DNA of 13,189 nucleotides from Kiritimatiellales bacterium. Lineage in GTDB: Bacteria; Verrucomicrobiota; Kiritimatiellia; Kiritimatiellales; Pontiellaceae. The notes below the pieces were generated by a model that had not been told where the DNA came from, did not search any database, and saw only the letters and a list, made by a program, of their open reading frames with translations. The stretch spans positions 1-13,189 of the forward strand of contig JAIPIO010000088.1 of NCBI GenBank assembly GCA_021734595.1, read 5' to 3'. Below are positions 8,290-13,189 of the stretch, one piece after another (the stretch's first letter is position 1; every line of letters starts with the position of its first letter). A program made the position numbers and the translations under genes.

Positions 8290-8363
8290 TGGTTGCCCGA
8301 CCAGGGTTCGAACCTGGACCGTGTGAGTCAAAGTCACACGTGCTTCCATTACACTATCGGGCA
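8290..8363 (-). tRNA. tRNA-Gln (anticodon TTG)
   Basis: The minus strand folds into a full cloverleaf. The acceptor stem TGCCCGA pairs perfectly with TCGGGCA. A short D-arm GTG...CAC follows. The anticodon stem TGTGA/TCACA closes the 7-base loop CTTTGAC with anticodon TTG, read as CAA for glutamine. The variable loop is CGGT and the T-arm is CCAGG-TTCGAAC-CCTGG. The discriminator base is A, and CCA is encoded (8290-8292). It is the first gene of the prs-rplY-pth transcript, with prs starting 12 bp downstream. Confidence 0.97.
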
Positions 8364-8429
8364 GACATCATAACGGGGGATCAAACTTTATAAAGCCAAA
8401 TTCCCACCTGTTTTACAAAAGAGCCGAAG

Positions 8430-8458
8430 ACCATAAAAAGCGGCCCGGAATAAGTCAA
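8430..8458 (-). promoter_or_regulatory. Probable sigma-70 promoter for tRNA-Gln and the prs cluster
   Basis: On the minus strand, TTGACT (8453-8458) and TATGGT (8430-8435) are separated by 17 bp, close to the consensus. Transcription would start near 8423, about 60 bases ahead of the tRNA 5' end. It is the only strong promoter-like sequence I see before the housekeeping cluster. The call comes from sequence alone. Confidence 0.65.
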
Positions 8459-8474
8459 GCTGTCAAATCATCGA

Positions 8475-8669
8475 TTAACCGTGATTTAACAGCAGAAGGT
8501 AATGAAAAAGCAGAACTATCAGCGCAATGCCGATTTCATACAGCGCAATCCGCTGAATATTCAATTTCCCCGCCAGTCTCTGCCAGCGCTCCTGAAAAAG
8601 CAACCCCAACGACCCATCCACCAAGAAAACGATGCCTGCCCAGAATAGAATGTTTGTAAAAACCCCCAT
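8475..8669 (-). CDS. Small two-helix membrane protein, unknown function
   Basis: From ATG at 8669 the product has 64 residues; a TTG at 8681, three bases after the yjbQ stop, would add four. It has two hydrophobic segments, about residues 5-25 (ILFWAGIVFLVDGSLGLLF) and 42-60 (IGIALIVLLFHYLLLL), joined by a basic amphipathic stretch with ERWQRLAGKL. The layout (helix with an acidic residue before a Gly, a W in the loop, second helix) recalls small YjeT/DUF2065-type inner-membrane proteins, but I cannot confirm this. It follows yjbQ so closely (3-15 bp) that co-transcription and perhaps translational coupling are likely. About 110 bp without a gene separate it from tRNA-Gln. Confidence 0.75.
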   Translation of the reverse strand: MGVFTNILFWAGIVFLVDGSLGLLFQERWQRLAGKLNIQRIALYEIGIALIVLLFHYLLLLNHG

Positions 8670-8684
8670 ATGATCGCCCAATGC

Positions 8685-9101
8685 CTATTCACCCATAACG
8701 GTTACGACAATCCGCCGCGTCCGCGGCTTCACATCGGCCTCTAGGTGGAAAATCTGCTGCCACGTGCCCAGCACCAGCCGCCCATTCGCCAGCGGAACCG
8801 TGATTTCCGGGCCCATCATCGTCGCCTGCAGGTGCGAATGCCCGTTGCCGTCGTGCCACGCCAGCTCATGGCCATAGTCGCGGCTCGGCGGAATCAGCCG
8901 CTCCAGCAGTTCCGGCAGATCGCGCTCCAGCCCCGACTCGTACTCAATCGTCCCGATAATCCCCGTACTACCGACATTGAACACGTGCACCATGCCGTTC
9001 TCTATGCCCGACCGCGTCGCAACGGTCGCCACGCGGCCCGTAAGCTCATGCATGTCCCGGTGCCCGCTCGTCTCAACCGAAAATTCTTCTCGATAAACCA
9101 T
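8685..9101 (-). CDS. YjbQ-family (UPF0047) protein
   Basis: The 138-aa product has the family's single-domain length. Visible blocks are VHVFNVGSTGIIGTIEYESG, LIPPSRDYGHELAWHDGNGH followed by SHLQATMMGP, and GRLVLGTWQQIFHLEADVKP followed by RTRRIVVTVMGE. The clustered His residues and the LGTWQQIF stretch are the family signature. YjbQ proteins have a reported thiamine-phosphate synthase side activity when overproduced, but their normal role is unsettled; no function is claimed here. I used the ATG at 9101, which has GAGGTG upstream and the expected N-terminus. The frame is open further to 9191, but that extension merely translates the upstream palindromes. The first 23 codons and leader recur in two degraded copies at 11070-11220 and about 12690-12829. 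Confidence 0.93.
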   Translation of the reverse strand: MVYREEFSVETSGHRDMHELTGRVATVATRSGIENGMVHVFNVGSTGIIGTIEYESGLERDLPELLERLIPPSRDYGHELAWHDGNGHSHLQATMMGPEITVPLANGRLVLGTWQQIFHLEADVKPRTRRIVVTVMGE

Positions 9102-9182
9102 ACCCCACCTCTGTTTCCAATCCTTGGAAAATATATTCCAAACATTGGAAAAGCGACCAGAAAACTTTACGATGGTTGGAAC
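9031..9182 (-). repeat. Repeat copy C: yjbQ 5' end plus palindromic leader (intact)
   Basis: This segment covers the first 23 or so codons of yjbQ and its upstream region. It aligns by eye with 11070-11220 at about 89% (17 differences over 152 positions, one of them a 1-bp indel). It contains three dyads at 9114-9130 (TTTCCAATCCTTGGAAA), 9136-9150 (TTCCAAACATTGGAA) and 9166-9182 (left half degraded), with centres 21 and 31 bp apart. The first dyad lies only a few bases from the yjbQ ribosome-binding site. Confidence 0.85.
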
Positions 9183-9247
9183 CCCGGGCATTTAGAGGGT
9201 CGCCCCTTTACCCTGGTTAAGTCGTCGTTGCGAATTGGGTTCGGTGG

Positions 9248-10987
9248 TTAGCGGCTTTCGACATATTCGTTCATGTCGAGCAAGTAGCCCCACCAGTTGT
9301 TGAGCTTGCCGTCGTTGGTTGCGTTGCCGGGGTCGGAATAGCGCCCCGGTTGTTTCGGCATGTGGTTGAGCCACCATTTGAGGTAGCTACGCTGCGGAGA
9401 GTGCTCAGGCCACTCGGAGATCCACGCGTAGTTGTCGACCCAATCCGTGGTTCCCAGGAAATCGGGATAGTTGTCCTGCCAATCCGGCGCATCGCTCTCC
9501 ACGACATTCCAGTCGTTGTCGTAGTCATAGTCGGCCTTGCCGTTGGGAGGGTAGTGGACGTTGCCGACGCCCGACACGGCGACACTGTGCTGCGCCTCGT
9601 TGCGGGTGAACTTGTCCCACAAATGGTTGATCGTGGCATCGCTGCTCCAGCTGCCGTAGACATGCACCATGATCGACTCGGCGCGGTGACAAAAGCTGTG
9701 GATCGCCTCGCCTTCCGCGCGCTCATAGTTTAGCCCCATCACCACATAAAGCGGTACGCCCTCGTAGACCAGCCCGCCGGAATTGCACCAATACGCCGTT
9801 GCGCCCACCATGCGCGATTCGTAGTAGCCGAAATAAGGGCCGCCCCAAACGATCACCTCATCGATGAAGCCGTCGGCCACCAACTCGTTCAGGTTGCGCA
9901 CTCCGAACTCAGCCAGCGGCGGTACATCCGAGGTGAACGATGTTATCGGCGTGGTCACCATCCAGCCATAGTCCATGCCGTCCGGCGAATGCCACGAACC
10001 GCTCCCTTCCCACGCATCGACATAGCTTTCGTCGGTATAGCGCCAACCGGACGGGTCGAGCTTCGGCGGAAACTCGTCGATGTTTAGAACTTGCACGATT
10101 TCCCAATCCACATAGTTGCCGCTCACTTCCTTGATGTCCGCCAGATAGTTGGTGGTCAGCACGGCCGCATCGTTCCACCCCAGGTATGAACTCAGCCGCA
10201 CGCTGCCGTGGTTTTCCAGTATGGGATCGAAGTTCATGACCAGCACGCGTTTCAAAATGCTCGCGCGCTCTTCGGGCTGCGCCATTCGAACCCGCCAGAA
10301 TTCCTTTTGGGATGTCGGCAAGGTGCCCATCCAAGGCGCAACATAGTCGGCCGACTTCTTGAACTCCACATCCGCCCAGGCCGAAAGGTTGCTGCTTTGC
10401 TGAACGCAGTACCAGCTGGCCGGATTGCAGCTCCACTCCAGGTTCAAGGTGGAATTCGATATTTGCATGCCCGTGATCTCGAACGGCAGCGCTTCGGCAT
10501 AGACCTCCAACTCGTTCAAATGCACATAGTCGTCGCCCGTCAGCCGGTTGATCTGGAAGCGCAGGATACTTCGCGGTGCCTGCGTGGCAACCATGCTGGC
10601 CGACCATGCCCACTCGCCATCCGTCTTCCAGTCCACCAAGCCCAGGAAGCTGCCTGTGCCTGCATCCAGATCAGCGGCGGAGTCTGCCGCATCCACCCGC
10701 CAGCGGTTCACACCGGCATGGAAGAATGTCCGCAGTTGCGTAAAGGTTCGCGGGTGGTCGAACGCAAGCGTGATGACCATCGGGTTAATCGATGCCGACC
10801 GCGCTATCGTGTTTGTATCGCCATCGAACACATTGGAGATCTGGCCGATATCGACCGCGGAATTTGAAACCACGACGTACCCCGCTCCCGAAAGCAGGTT
10901 GATATCGACCTGCTCGTCGGCCTTGGTATCAGAAACAAGAACCGTCAGCGCCCCAAGGGCGCCAAGCCATAGAGACATTCTTTTCAT
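9248..10987 (-). CDS. Secreted protein with discoidin-like N-terminus and unrecognised C-terminal domain
   Basis: The 579-aa product starts at ATG 10987, with GGGAGGG upstream and a signal peptide at residues 1-22 (MKRMSLWLGALGALTVLVSD...). Residues 24-165 look like a discoidin/F5-8C-type binding module (NVFDGDTNTIARS, then ITLAFDHPRTFTQLRTFF and VHLNELEVYAE). Residues 168-237 form a short module with LEWSCNPASWYCVQQSSNLS and FWRVRMAQP, a pattern common in secreted proteins of PVC bacteria. Residues 245-579 are a large domain I do not recognise, rich in Trp, Tyr and Asp. It has NIDEFPP (302-308), WGGPYFGYYESRM (381-393) and EAIHSFCHRAE (427-437), the last with closely spaced His and Glu that could bind metal. 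It has no C-terminal anchor. It could be a sugar- or protein-processing surface enzyme; that is a guess. Confidence 0.85.
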   Translation of the reverse strand: MKRMSLWLGALGALTVLVSDTKADEQVDINLLSGAGYVVVSNSAVDIGQISNVFDGDTNTIARSASINPMVITLAFDHPRTFTQLRTFFHAGVNRWRVDAADSAADLDAGTGSFLGLVDWKTDGEWAWSASMVATQAPRSILRFQINRLTGDDYVHLNELEVYAEALPFEITGMQISNSTLNLEWSCNPASWYCVQQSSNLSAWADVEFKKSADYVAPWMGTLPTSQKEFWRVRMAQPEERASILKRVLVMNFDPILENHGSVRLSSYLGWNDAAVLTTNYLADIKEVSGNYVDWEIVQVLNIDEFPPKLDPSGWRYTDESYVDAWEGSGSWHSPDGMDYGWMVTTPITSFTSDVPPLAEFGVRNLNELVADGFIDEVIVWGGPYFGYYESRMVGATAYWCNSGGLVYEGVPLYVVMGLNYERAEGEAIHSFCHRAESIMVHVYGSWSSDATINHLWDKFTRNEAQHSVAVSGVGNVHYPPNGKADYDYDNDWNVVESDAPDWQDNYPDFLGTTDWVDNYAWISEWPEHSPQRSYLKWWLNHMPKQPGRYSDPGNATNDGKLNNWWGYLLDMNEYVESR

Positions 10988-11220
10988 CGAACCGCCCTCC
11001 CGGTTGAACCCTAACTGATTTGCGGGCAAAGGCTAACAAGAAGTACGGGGTTATGCCAGCGGATATTTCACGCGATCCGCAGGCTCGCGCATGTCCCGTG
11101 CCCGCTCGTCTCAACCGAAAATTCTTCGCGATAAACCATGCTTCACCTCTGTTTCCAATCCTTGGGAAATAGATTCCAGGCATTGGAAAAGCGACCAGAA
11201 AACTTTCCGATGGTTGGAAA
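10978..11220 (-). repeat. Repeat copy A: palindromes, dead yjbQ 5' end, short tail, leader of the secreted gene
   Basis: Read on the minus strand: three dyads (11204-11220, 11174-11188, 11152-11169), a yjbQ 5' fragment from 11139, a short tail ending at 11051, then the leader and start codon region of the secreted gene to 10978. The 11070-11220 part matches the intact yjbQ region at about 89%. The 10978-11168 part matches 12613-12797 at roughly 70% by eye, including TTCTTTTCATCGA and CCGAAAATTCTTCGCG on the plus strand. Confidence 0.82.
11051..11139 (-). pseudogene. yjbQ 5' fragment fused to an argH-like 3' tail
   Basis: The fragment begins ATG at 11139 and reads MVYREEFSVETSGH, identical to intact YjbQ residues 1-14. 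A missing base then shifts the frame, giving a 23-codon reading frame. If the base is restored, the protein continues RDMREPADRVKYPLA and stops at 11051-11053. The final VKYPLA resembles the VKYPLV end of ArgH, and the DNA shares GTGAAATATCCG with the argH 3' end. It looks like a recombination junction between a yjbQ 5' end and an argH 3' end. It cannot encode a working YjbQ. Confidence 0.75.
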
Positions 11221-11445
11221 AATGGCATTCGGGACCCGAATGCCACCGAGCCGCCCCGTCCCCCTTTCAGGGAGGCACTGCTCAAAGATACCCTGACACG
11301 CTTGCGCCTCAGCGCAAAATCGATGTCTCGTCAAACCAGTCTTGCAGCGGACGGATTCACCGGAGCCCGGGATGTCACCCCCTATTTCCAGCCGTCAAAA
11401 TCCACTCCAAACCCGAAGCCGAAATCCCGCGAAAACCCAGCAACG

Positions 11446-11467
11446 AAAAAACCCGTTCAGCAACGGG
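11446..11467 (-). terminator. Rho-independent terminator-like hairpin with no gene ahead of it
   Basis: On the minus strand CCCGTT and AACGGG form a 6-bp stem around GCTG and are followed by six Ts. That is a good intrinsic terminator shape. No minus-strand gene lies directly upstream (11470-11756 has none), so it may end a small RNA, or be left from a lost gene. Confidence 0.6.
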
Positions 11468-11660
11468 CAACCTCCCTCCATGCCCAGCGAGCGACCAATA
11501 GTATGCTAGCCATATAATGGCCATAGGCCATGGTTTAAAACATATCTCAAAAAACCTGGTTGACTGAGGCTGGTACTCTAACCCCTTTCCCCGTTCTCAC
11601 TCAAAAGAGTTTATCGAGGTCGTACCCAAGTAAAGTGGTAATTTTATTTCAAATATTCTC

Positions 11661-11689
11661 TTGTAACAATATGGATTATTAGGTATATA
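11661..11689 (+). promoter_or_regulatory. Possible promoter of the PEP-CTERM gene
   Basis: TTGTAA (11661-11666) and TATATA (11684-11689) are 17 bp apart, in an AT-rich tract about 70 bp before the start codon. In such AT-rich DNA similar matches arise by chance, so the support is modest. Confidence 0.4.
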
Positions 11690-11756
11690 TGTTCCGTTTG
11701 TTTAATTCGAAATATATAACCGCAGATTAGTTCTACAAAACAAAAAGGATGATTCA

Positions 11757-12359
11757 ATGATTAATAAAAGAATATTATTATGTGTGCTTATTATAGCGGT
11801 TGGCTCTCTGGCGTCGGCAGACTATGTGGAAAACATTATCATTGGTTCTTGGTCATCTGCAGGCGGCACCAGCACAGACCCCGATGGCAATTCCTTTGCT
11901 TTCGCGAACGGTTTTGGTTGGATCGTCGAGCAAGTTGAATACGATGGAGGATTTGCTGCTTCCGATTCTGGTAATATATTTGGATCAACCACGCTGATGC
12001 CTAACATATACGTTCCTTTTAAGGCGTTTAACATGGAAAATATGAATGGCCCAGAGGAAAGAGATTTTTACATTCGAGTGTATAATTCAACCAACAAAAC
12101 GGAGGCCACTTATTATGTCAACCTCGGAGTCATAGACGCTGACACAGGTCTAGTCGATGCTTATTATACAGCTCCTGTCTACCCAGCGGGTACTGTTGTG
12201 GAACCAATCATTCTCTCATATGAACAGTTTTCAGGTACGACAACCGATCTGCAAGCTCATGGGCAATGGATTGGTGCAGTCCCGGAGGCGGCTTCGATTA
12301 GTTTGATTGGTCTTGCGGCTGGTGGCGTGCTGTTTGTTCGCCGCGTGTTTTTGATATAA
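11757..12359 (+). CDS. PEP-CTERM-like exported surface protein
   Basis: The 200-aa product has a signal peptide at residues 1-21 (MINKRILLCVLIIAVGSLAS-AD) and a C-terminal sorting signal at 175-200. That signal is VPEAAS, a hydrophobic helix ISLIGLAAGGVLFV, then RR and VFLI. This is the PEP-CTERM layout recognised by exosortase, with Ala in place of the second Pro (VPEA rather than VPEP). The middle part is acidic and aromatic, rich in Asn, Thr and Tyr, with no domain I recognise. It would be exported, processed at the sorting signal and kept at the cell envelope or in extracellular polymer. The ATG has AAGGATG upstream, and a strong terminator follows. It is the only plus-strand gene here, and it is visibly richer in AT than its neighbours, which suggests recent arrival. 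Confidence 0.85.
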   Translation: MINKRILLCVLIIAVGSLASADYVENIIIGSWSSAGGTSTDPDGNSFAFANGFGWIVEQVEYDGGFAASDSGNIFGSTTLMPNIYVPFKAFNMENMNGPEERDFYIRVYNSTNKTEATYYVNLGVIDADTGLVDAYYTAPVYPAGTVVEPIILSYEQFSGTTTDLQAHGQWIGAVPEAASISLIGLAAGGVLFVRRVFLI

Positions 12360-12381
12360 GGCAGCAATTATTCATGGTTGG

Positions 12382-12413
12382 AAAACCGCCACGTAATGTG
12401 TGGCGGTTTTTTT
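12382..12413 (+). terminator. Strong Rho-independent terminator after the PEP-CTERM gene
   Basis: AAAACCGCCAC (12382-12392) pairs with GTGGCGGTTTT (12400-12410) around the loop GTAATGT, and seven Ts run from 12407 to 12413. It lies 23 bp after the stop codon. The A-run on the other arm means it could also act on the minus strand. Confidence 0.92.
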
Positions 12414-12612
12414 GTGTTGGTGTGCCCGGCAGCACACACCTATTGGGGGGTAAAAGTCCTCTATCGATCCTACAGGGGGAATCATTAGCTGAATAGTTGC
12501 TTTATCTTTTCCTTTTAATCACTGGACGTCGCGTTGCAGTCTAGGCTTTCACCCATCTGGATCGCGGATGTGGCGACGGAGACCCTCGTTTTGTGCCGCA
12601 GCCACAGAGGTC
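12414..12612. other. Gene-poor stretch with one hairpin and the stub of a secreted gene
   Basis: Right after the terminator, GTGTGC (12420-12425) and GCACAC (12432-12437) form a short hairpin around CCGGCA. The interval from 12440 to about 12515 shows nothing I can name. The rest is the decayed minus-strand stub described separately. Confidence 0.5.
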
Positions 12613-12622
12613 TTCTTTTCAT
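12515..12622 (-). pseudogene. 35-codon stub resembling the start of the secreted gene
   Basis: An ATG at 12622 is preceded by CGACCGGGAGG and GCGTTCG, nearly the same leader as the 579-aa secreted gene (CAACCGGGAGG and GCGGTTCG). It begins MKRRPLWLR where the intact gene has MKRMSLWLG. Similarity then fades, and the frame stops at 12515-12517. It has no proper signal peptide or domain. I read it as the remnant of a second copy of the secreted gene; an unrelated short open frame is possible. Confidence 0.5.
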
Positions 12623-12829
12623 CGAACGCTCCTCCCGGTCGAACCCTTCCCGATTTGTGGATAAAGATTAACAGGGGTGCGGGTTTATGCTAGTGGATGT
12701 TTCATGCGCACCGTAAGCTCGCACAGGTTCCGGTGCCCACGCGACCGAAAATTCTTCGCGACAAACCACGCCCCAACGCTGTTTCCAATGCTTGGAAAAA
12801 CAGGCGGCTCGGTTTCCAATGGTTGGAAA
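12613..12829 (-). repeat. Repeat copy B: palindromes, degraded yjbQ 5' end, tail, leader of the stub
   Basis: Read on the minus strand: dyads at 12813-12829 (TTTCCAATGGTTGGAAA) and 12782-12798 (TTTCCAATGCTTGGAAA), 31 bp apart centre to centre; a yjbQ-like 5' fragment from 12769; a tail; then the leader and start of the stub gene. It aligns with 10978-11168 at about 70% by eye and in the same order. It is the more decayed of the two extra copies. Confidence 0.78.
12685..12769 (-). pseudogene. Degraded yjbQ 5' fragment with argH-like tail
   Basis: The fragment has GTG where intact yjbQ has ATG, and reads VVCREEFSV, against MVYREEFSV in YjbQ. A small deletion follows, and the remaining DNA matches the GTAAGCTC and GGTGCCC parts of yjbQ. 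In another frame it ends RMKHPLA-stop (12685-12687), matching the DRVKYPLA-stop tail of the other dead copy. It is too short and broken to encode a YjbQ protein. Confidence 0.65.
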
Positions 12830-12831
12830 CA

Positions 12832-13189
12832 CTACACCAACGGATATTTCACGCCGAGTAGTTTGCTGACCGCCTTGTTGAATATCTTCCGCTCTTCGCG
12901 GACGGTTTCGTTGACGGCGGCGTTGCGTCCCTTGAGCAGCTCCCAGTCGATGCCGAGCGGCGCGCCGAGATGGGTCTTTTTCAGGATGGCCTTGGACGGA
13001 TCGATGTTTTCCAGTTCCTGCAGGTTTTCCTTCACGTGGTGGTAGGCGTCGCGGAACGGCATCCCCTCGCCCACCAGTTCGAGTGCGCGGTCGGTGGCAA
13101 AGACATCGGGCGTAAAACCATCGATGAGCTTCTGTTTGTTGGCTTTGGTCGCCTTGACCAGCGGCGCCATGATCCGCAGGCAGGCGCGC
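12832..13189 (-). CDS. argH: Argininosuccinate lyase, C-terminal part
   Basis: The frame is open from the right edge to TAG at 12832-12834 (119 codons plus partial), so the catalytic core lies outside. The visible part matches the C-terminal domain of ArgH: PLVKATKANKQKLIDGFTPD, then FATDRALELVGEGMPFRDAY followed by HHVKENL. The A-T-D-x-A-x-x-L-V-x-x-G-M-P-F-R-x-A-Y/H pattern is characteristic. The enzyme splits argininosuccinate into arginine and fumarate, the last step of arginine synthesis. The C-terminal extension after ENL is about 55 residues, ending LLGVKYPLV. Two TTTCCAA palindromes follow within 50 bp of the stop. Confidence 0.85.
   Translation of the reverse strand, partial: RACLRIMAPLVKATKANKQKLIDGFTPDVFATDRALELVGEGMPFRDAYHHVKENLQELENIDPSKAILKKTHLGAPLGIDWELLKGRNAAVNETVREERKIFNKAVSKLLGVKYPLV

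Larger units (their letters stand above)
11221..11756. other. Gene-free, hairpin-rich stretch upstream of the PEP-CTERM gene
   Basis: I see no credible coding region here. The left half is GC-rich and holds several dyads: 11224-11244 (10-bp perfect arms, GGCATTCGGG and its complement, around one base), 11302-11317 (TTGCGC/GCGCAA, 4-base loop), a minus-strand terminator-like hairpin at 11446-11467, and 11517-11531 (ATGGCC-ATA-GGCCAT). From about 11535 the sequence becomes AT-rich and carries the likely promoter of the plus-strand gene. It may be the remains of a lost gene or a small RNA locus. Confidence 0.6.

Noticed and set aside
6318..8373. Long plus-strand open frames opposite pth, rplY, prs and the tRNA
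   Set aside because: They mirror well-identified minus-strand genes and one crosses the tRNA; their proteins look like nothing known.
9102..9191. Longer YjbQ beginning at 9191
   Set aside because: The added residues only translate the palindromes; the ATG at 9101 has a proper ribosome site and the family N-terminus.
11091..11517. Plus-strand open frames of 71 and 136 codons and a minus-strand frame of 63 codons
   Set aside because: They cross the duplicated yjbQ fragment and hairpins, lack ribosome sites and resemble no protein.
9114..12829. CRISPR array
   Set aside because: The repeats are short palindromes with no spacers of constant length and no cas genes nearby.
10978..12829. Insertion sequence or transposon bounded by the repeat copies
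   Set aside because: No transposase or remnant of one is visible and the copies are direct repeats that include gene fragments, so duplication or recombination explains them better.
12677..13045. Plus-strand open frame of 122 codons near argH
   Set aside because: It runs opposite argH and through the palindromes and has no recognisable features.

Overview
The window reads as bacterial chromosome from a Gram-negative member of the PVC group, most likely Kiritimatiellota (Pontiella-like) or a close relative. This is an inference. It rests on a BamA outer-membrane assembly protein, a secreted type I sulfatase, a PEP-CTERM-type surface protein, a secreted protein with a discoidin-like N-terminus, and abundant intergenic TTTCCAAnnnTTGGAAA palindromes. 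No marker gene fixes the taxon.

Layout, read along the minus strand from the right edge: the 3' part of argH (12832-13189); a scarred gene-poor zone (11030-12830) that holds one plus-strand PEP-CTERM gene; a secreted 579-aa protein (9248-10987); a YjbQ-family protein (8685-9101); a small two-helix membrane protein (8475-8669); a promoter and tRNA-Gln; then a compact housekeeping cluster of prs, rplY/ctc, pth, rpsF, ssb, rpsR, rplI, dnaB and bamA (876-8277); and finally the 5' part of a sulfatase gene that runs off the left edge.

The housekeeping cluster has gaps of about 25 bp or less, with short overlaps (rplI/dnaB share ATGA; the rpsF stop lies just upstream of the ssb start), so it is probably read as one or a few long transcripts. 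It supplies PRPP, ribosomal proteins S6, S18, L9 and L25, peptidyl-tRNA recycling, single-strand DNA binding, the replicative helicase and outer-membrane protein assembly. The only promoter-like sequence I find for it is TTGACT-17 bp-TATGGT at 8430-8458, about 60 bp ahead of the tRNA.

The accessory part is more unusual. Palindromes of one family lie between genes at bamA/sulfatase, upstream of yjbQ, upstream of the secreted gene, and after argH. Their centre-to-centre spacings recur as about 21 and about 31 bp. The first 60-70 bp of yjbQ, with its palindromic leader, occurs three times: once intact (9031-9182) and twice as dead fragments (11070-11220 and around 12690-12829). The two dead copies are followed by the same short tail and the same leader and start codon region of the secreted gene, and in one of them that gene is reduced to a 35-codon stub. 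This suggests an insertion or tandem duplication between argH and yjbQ, followed by decay and acquisition of the AT-rich PEP-CTERM gene.
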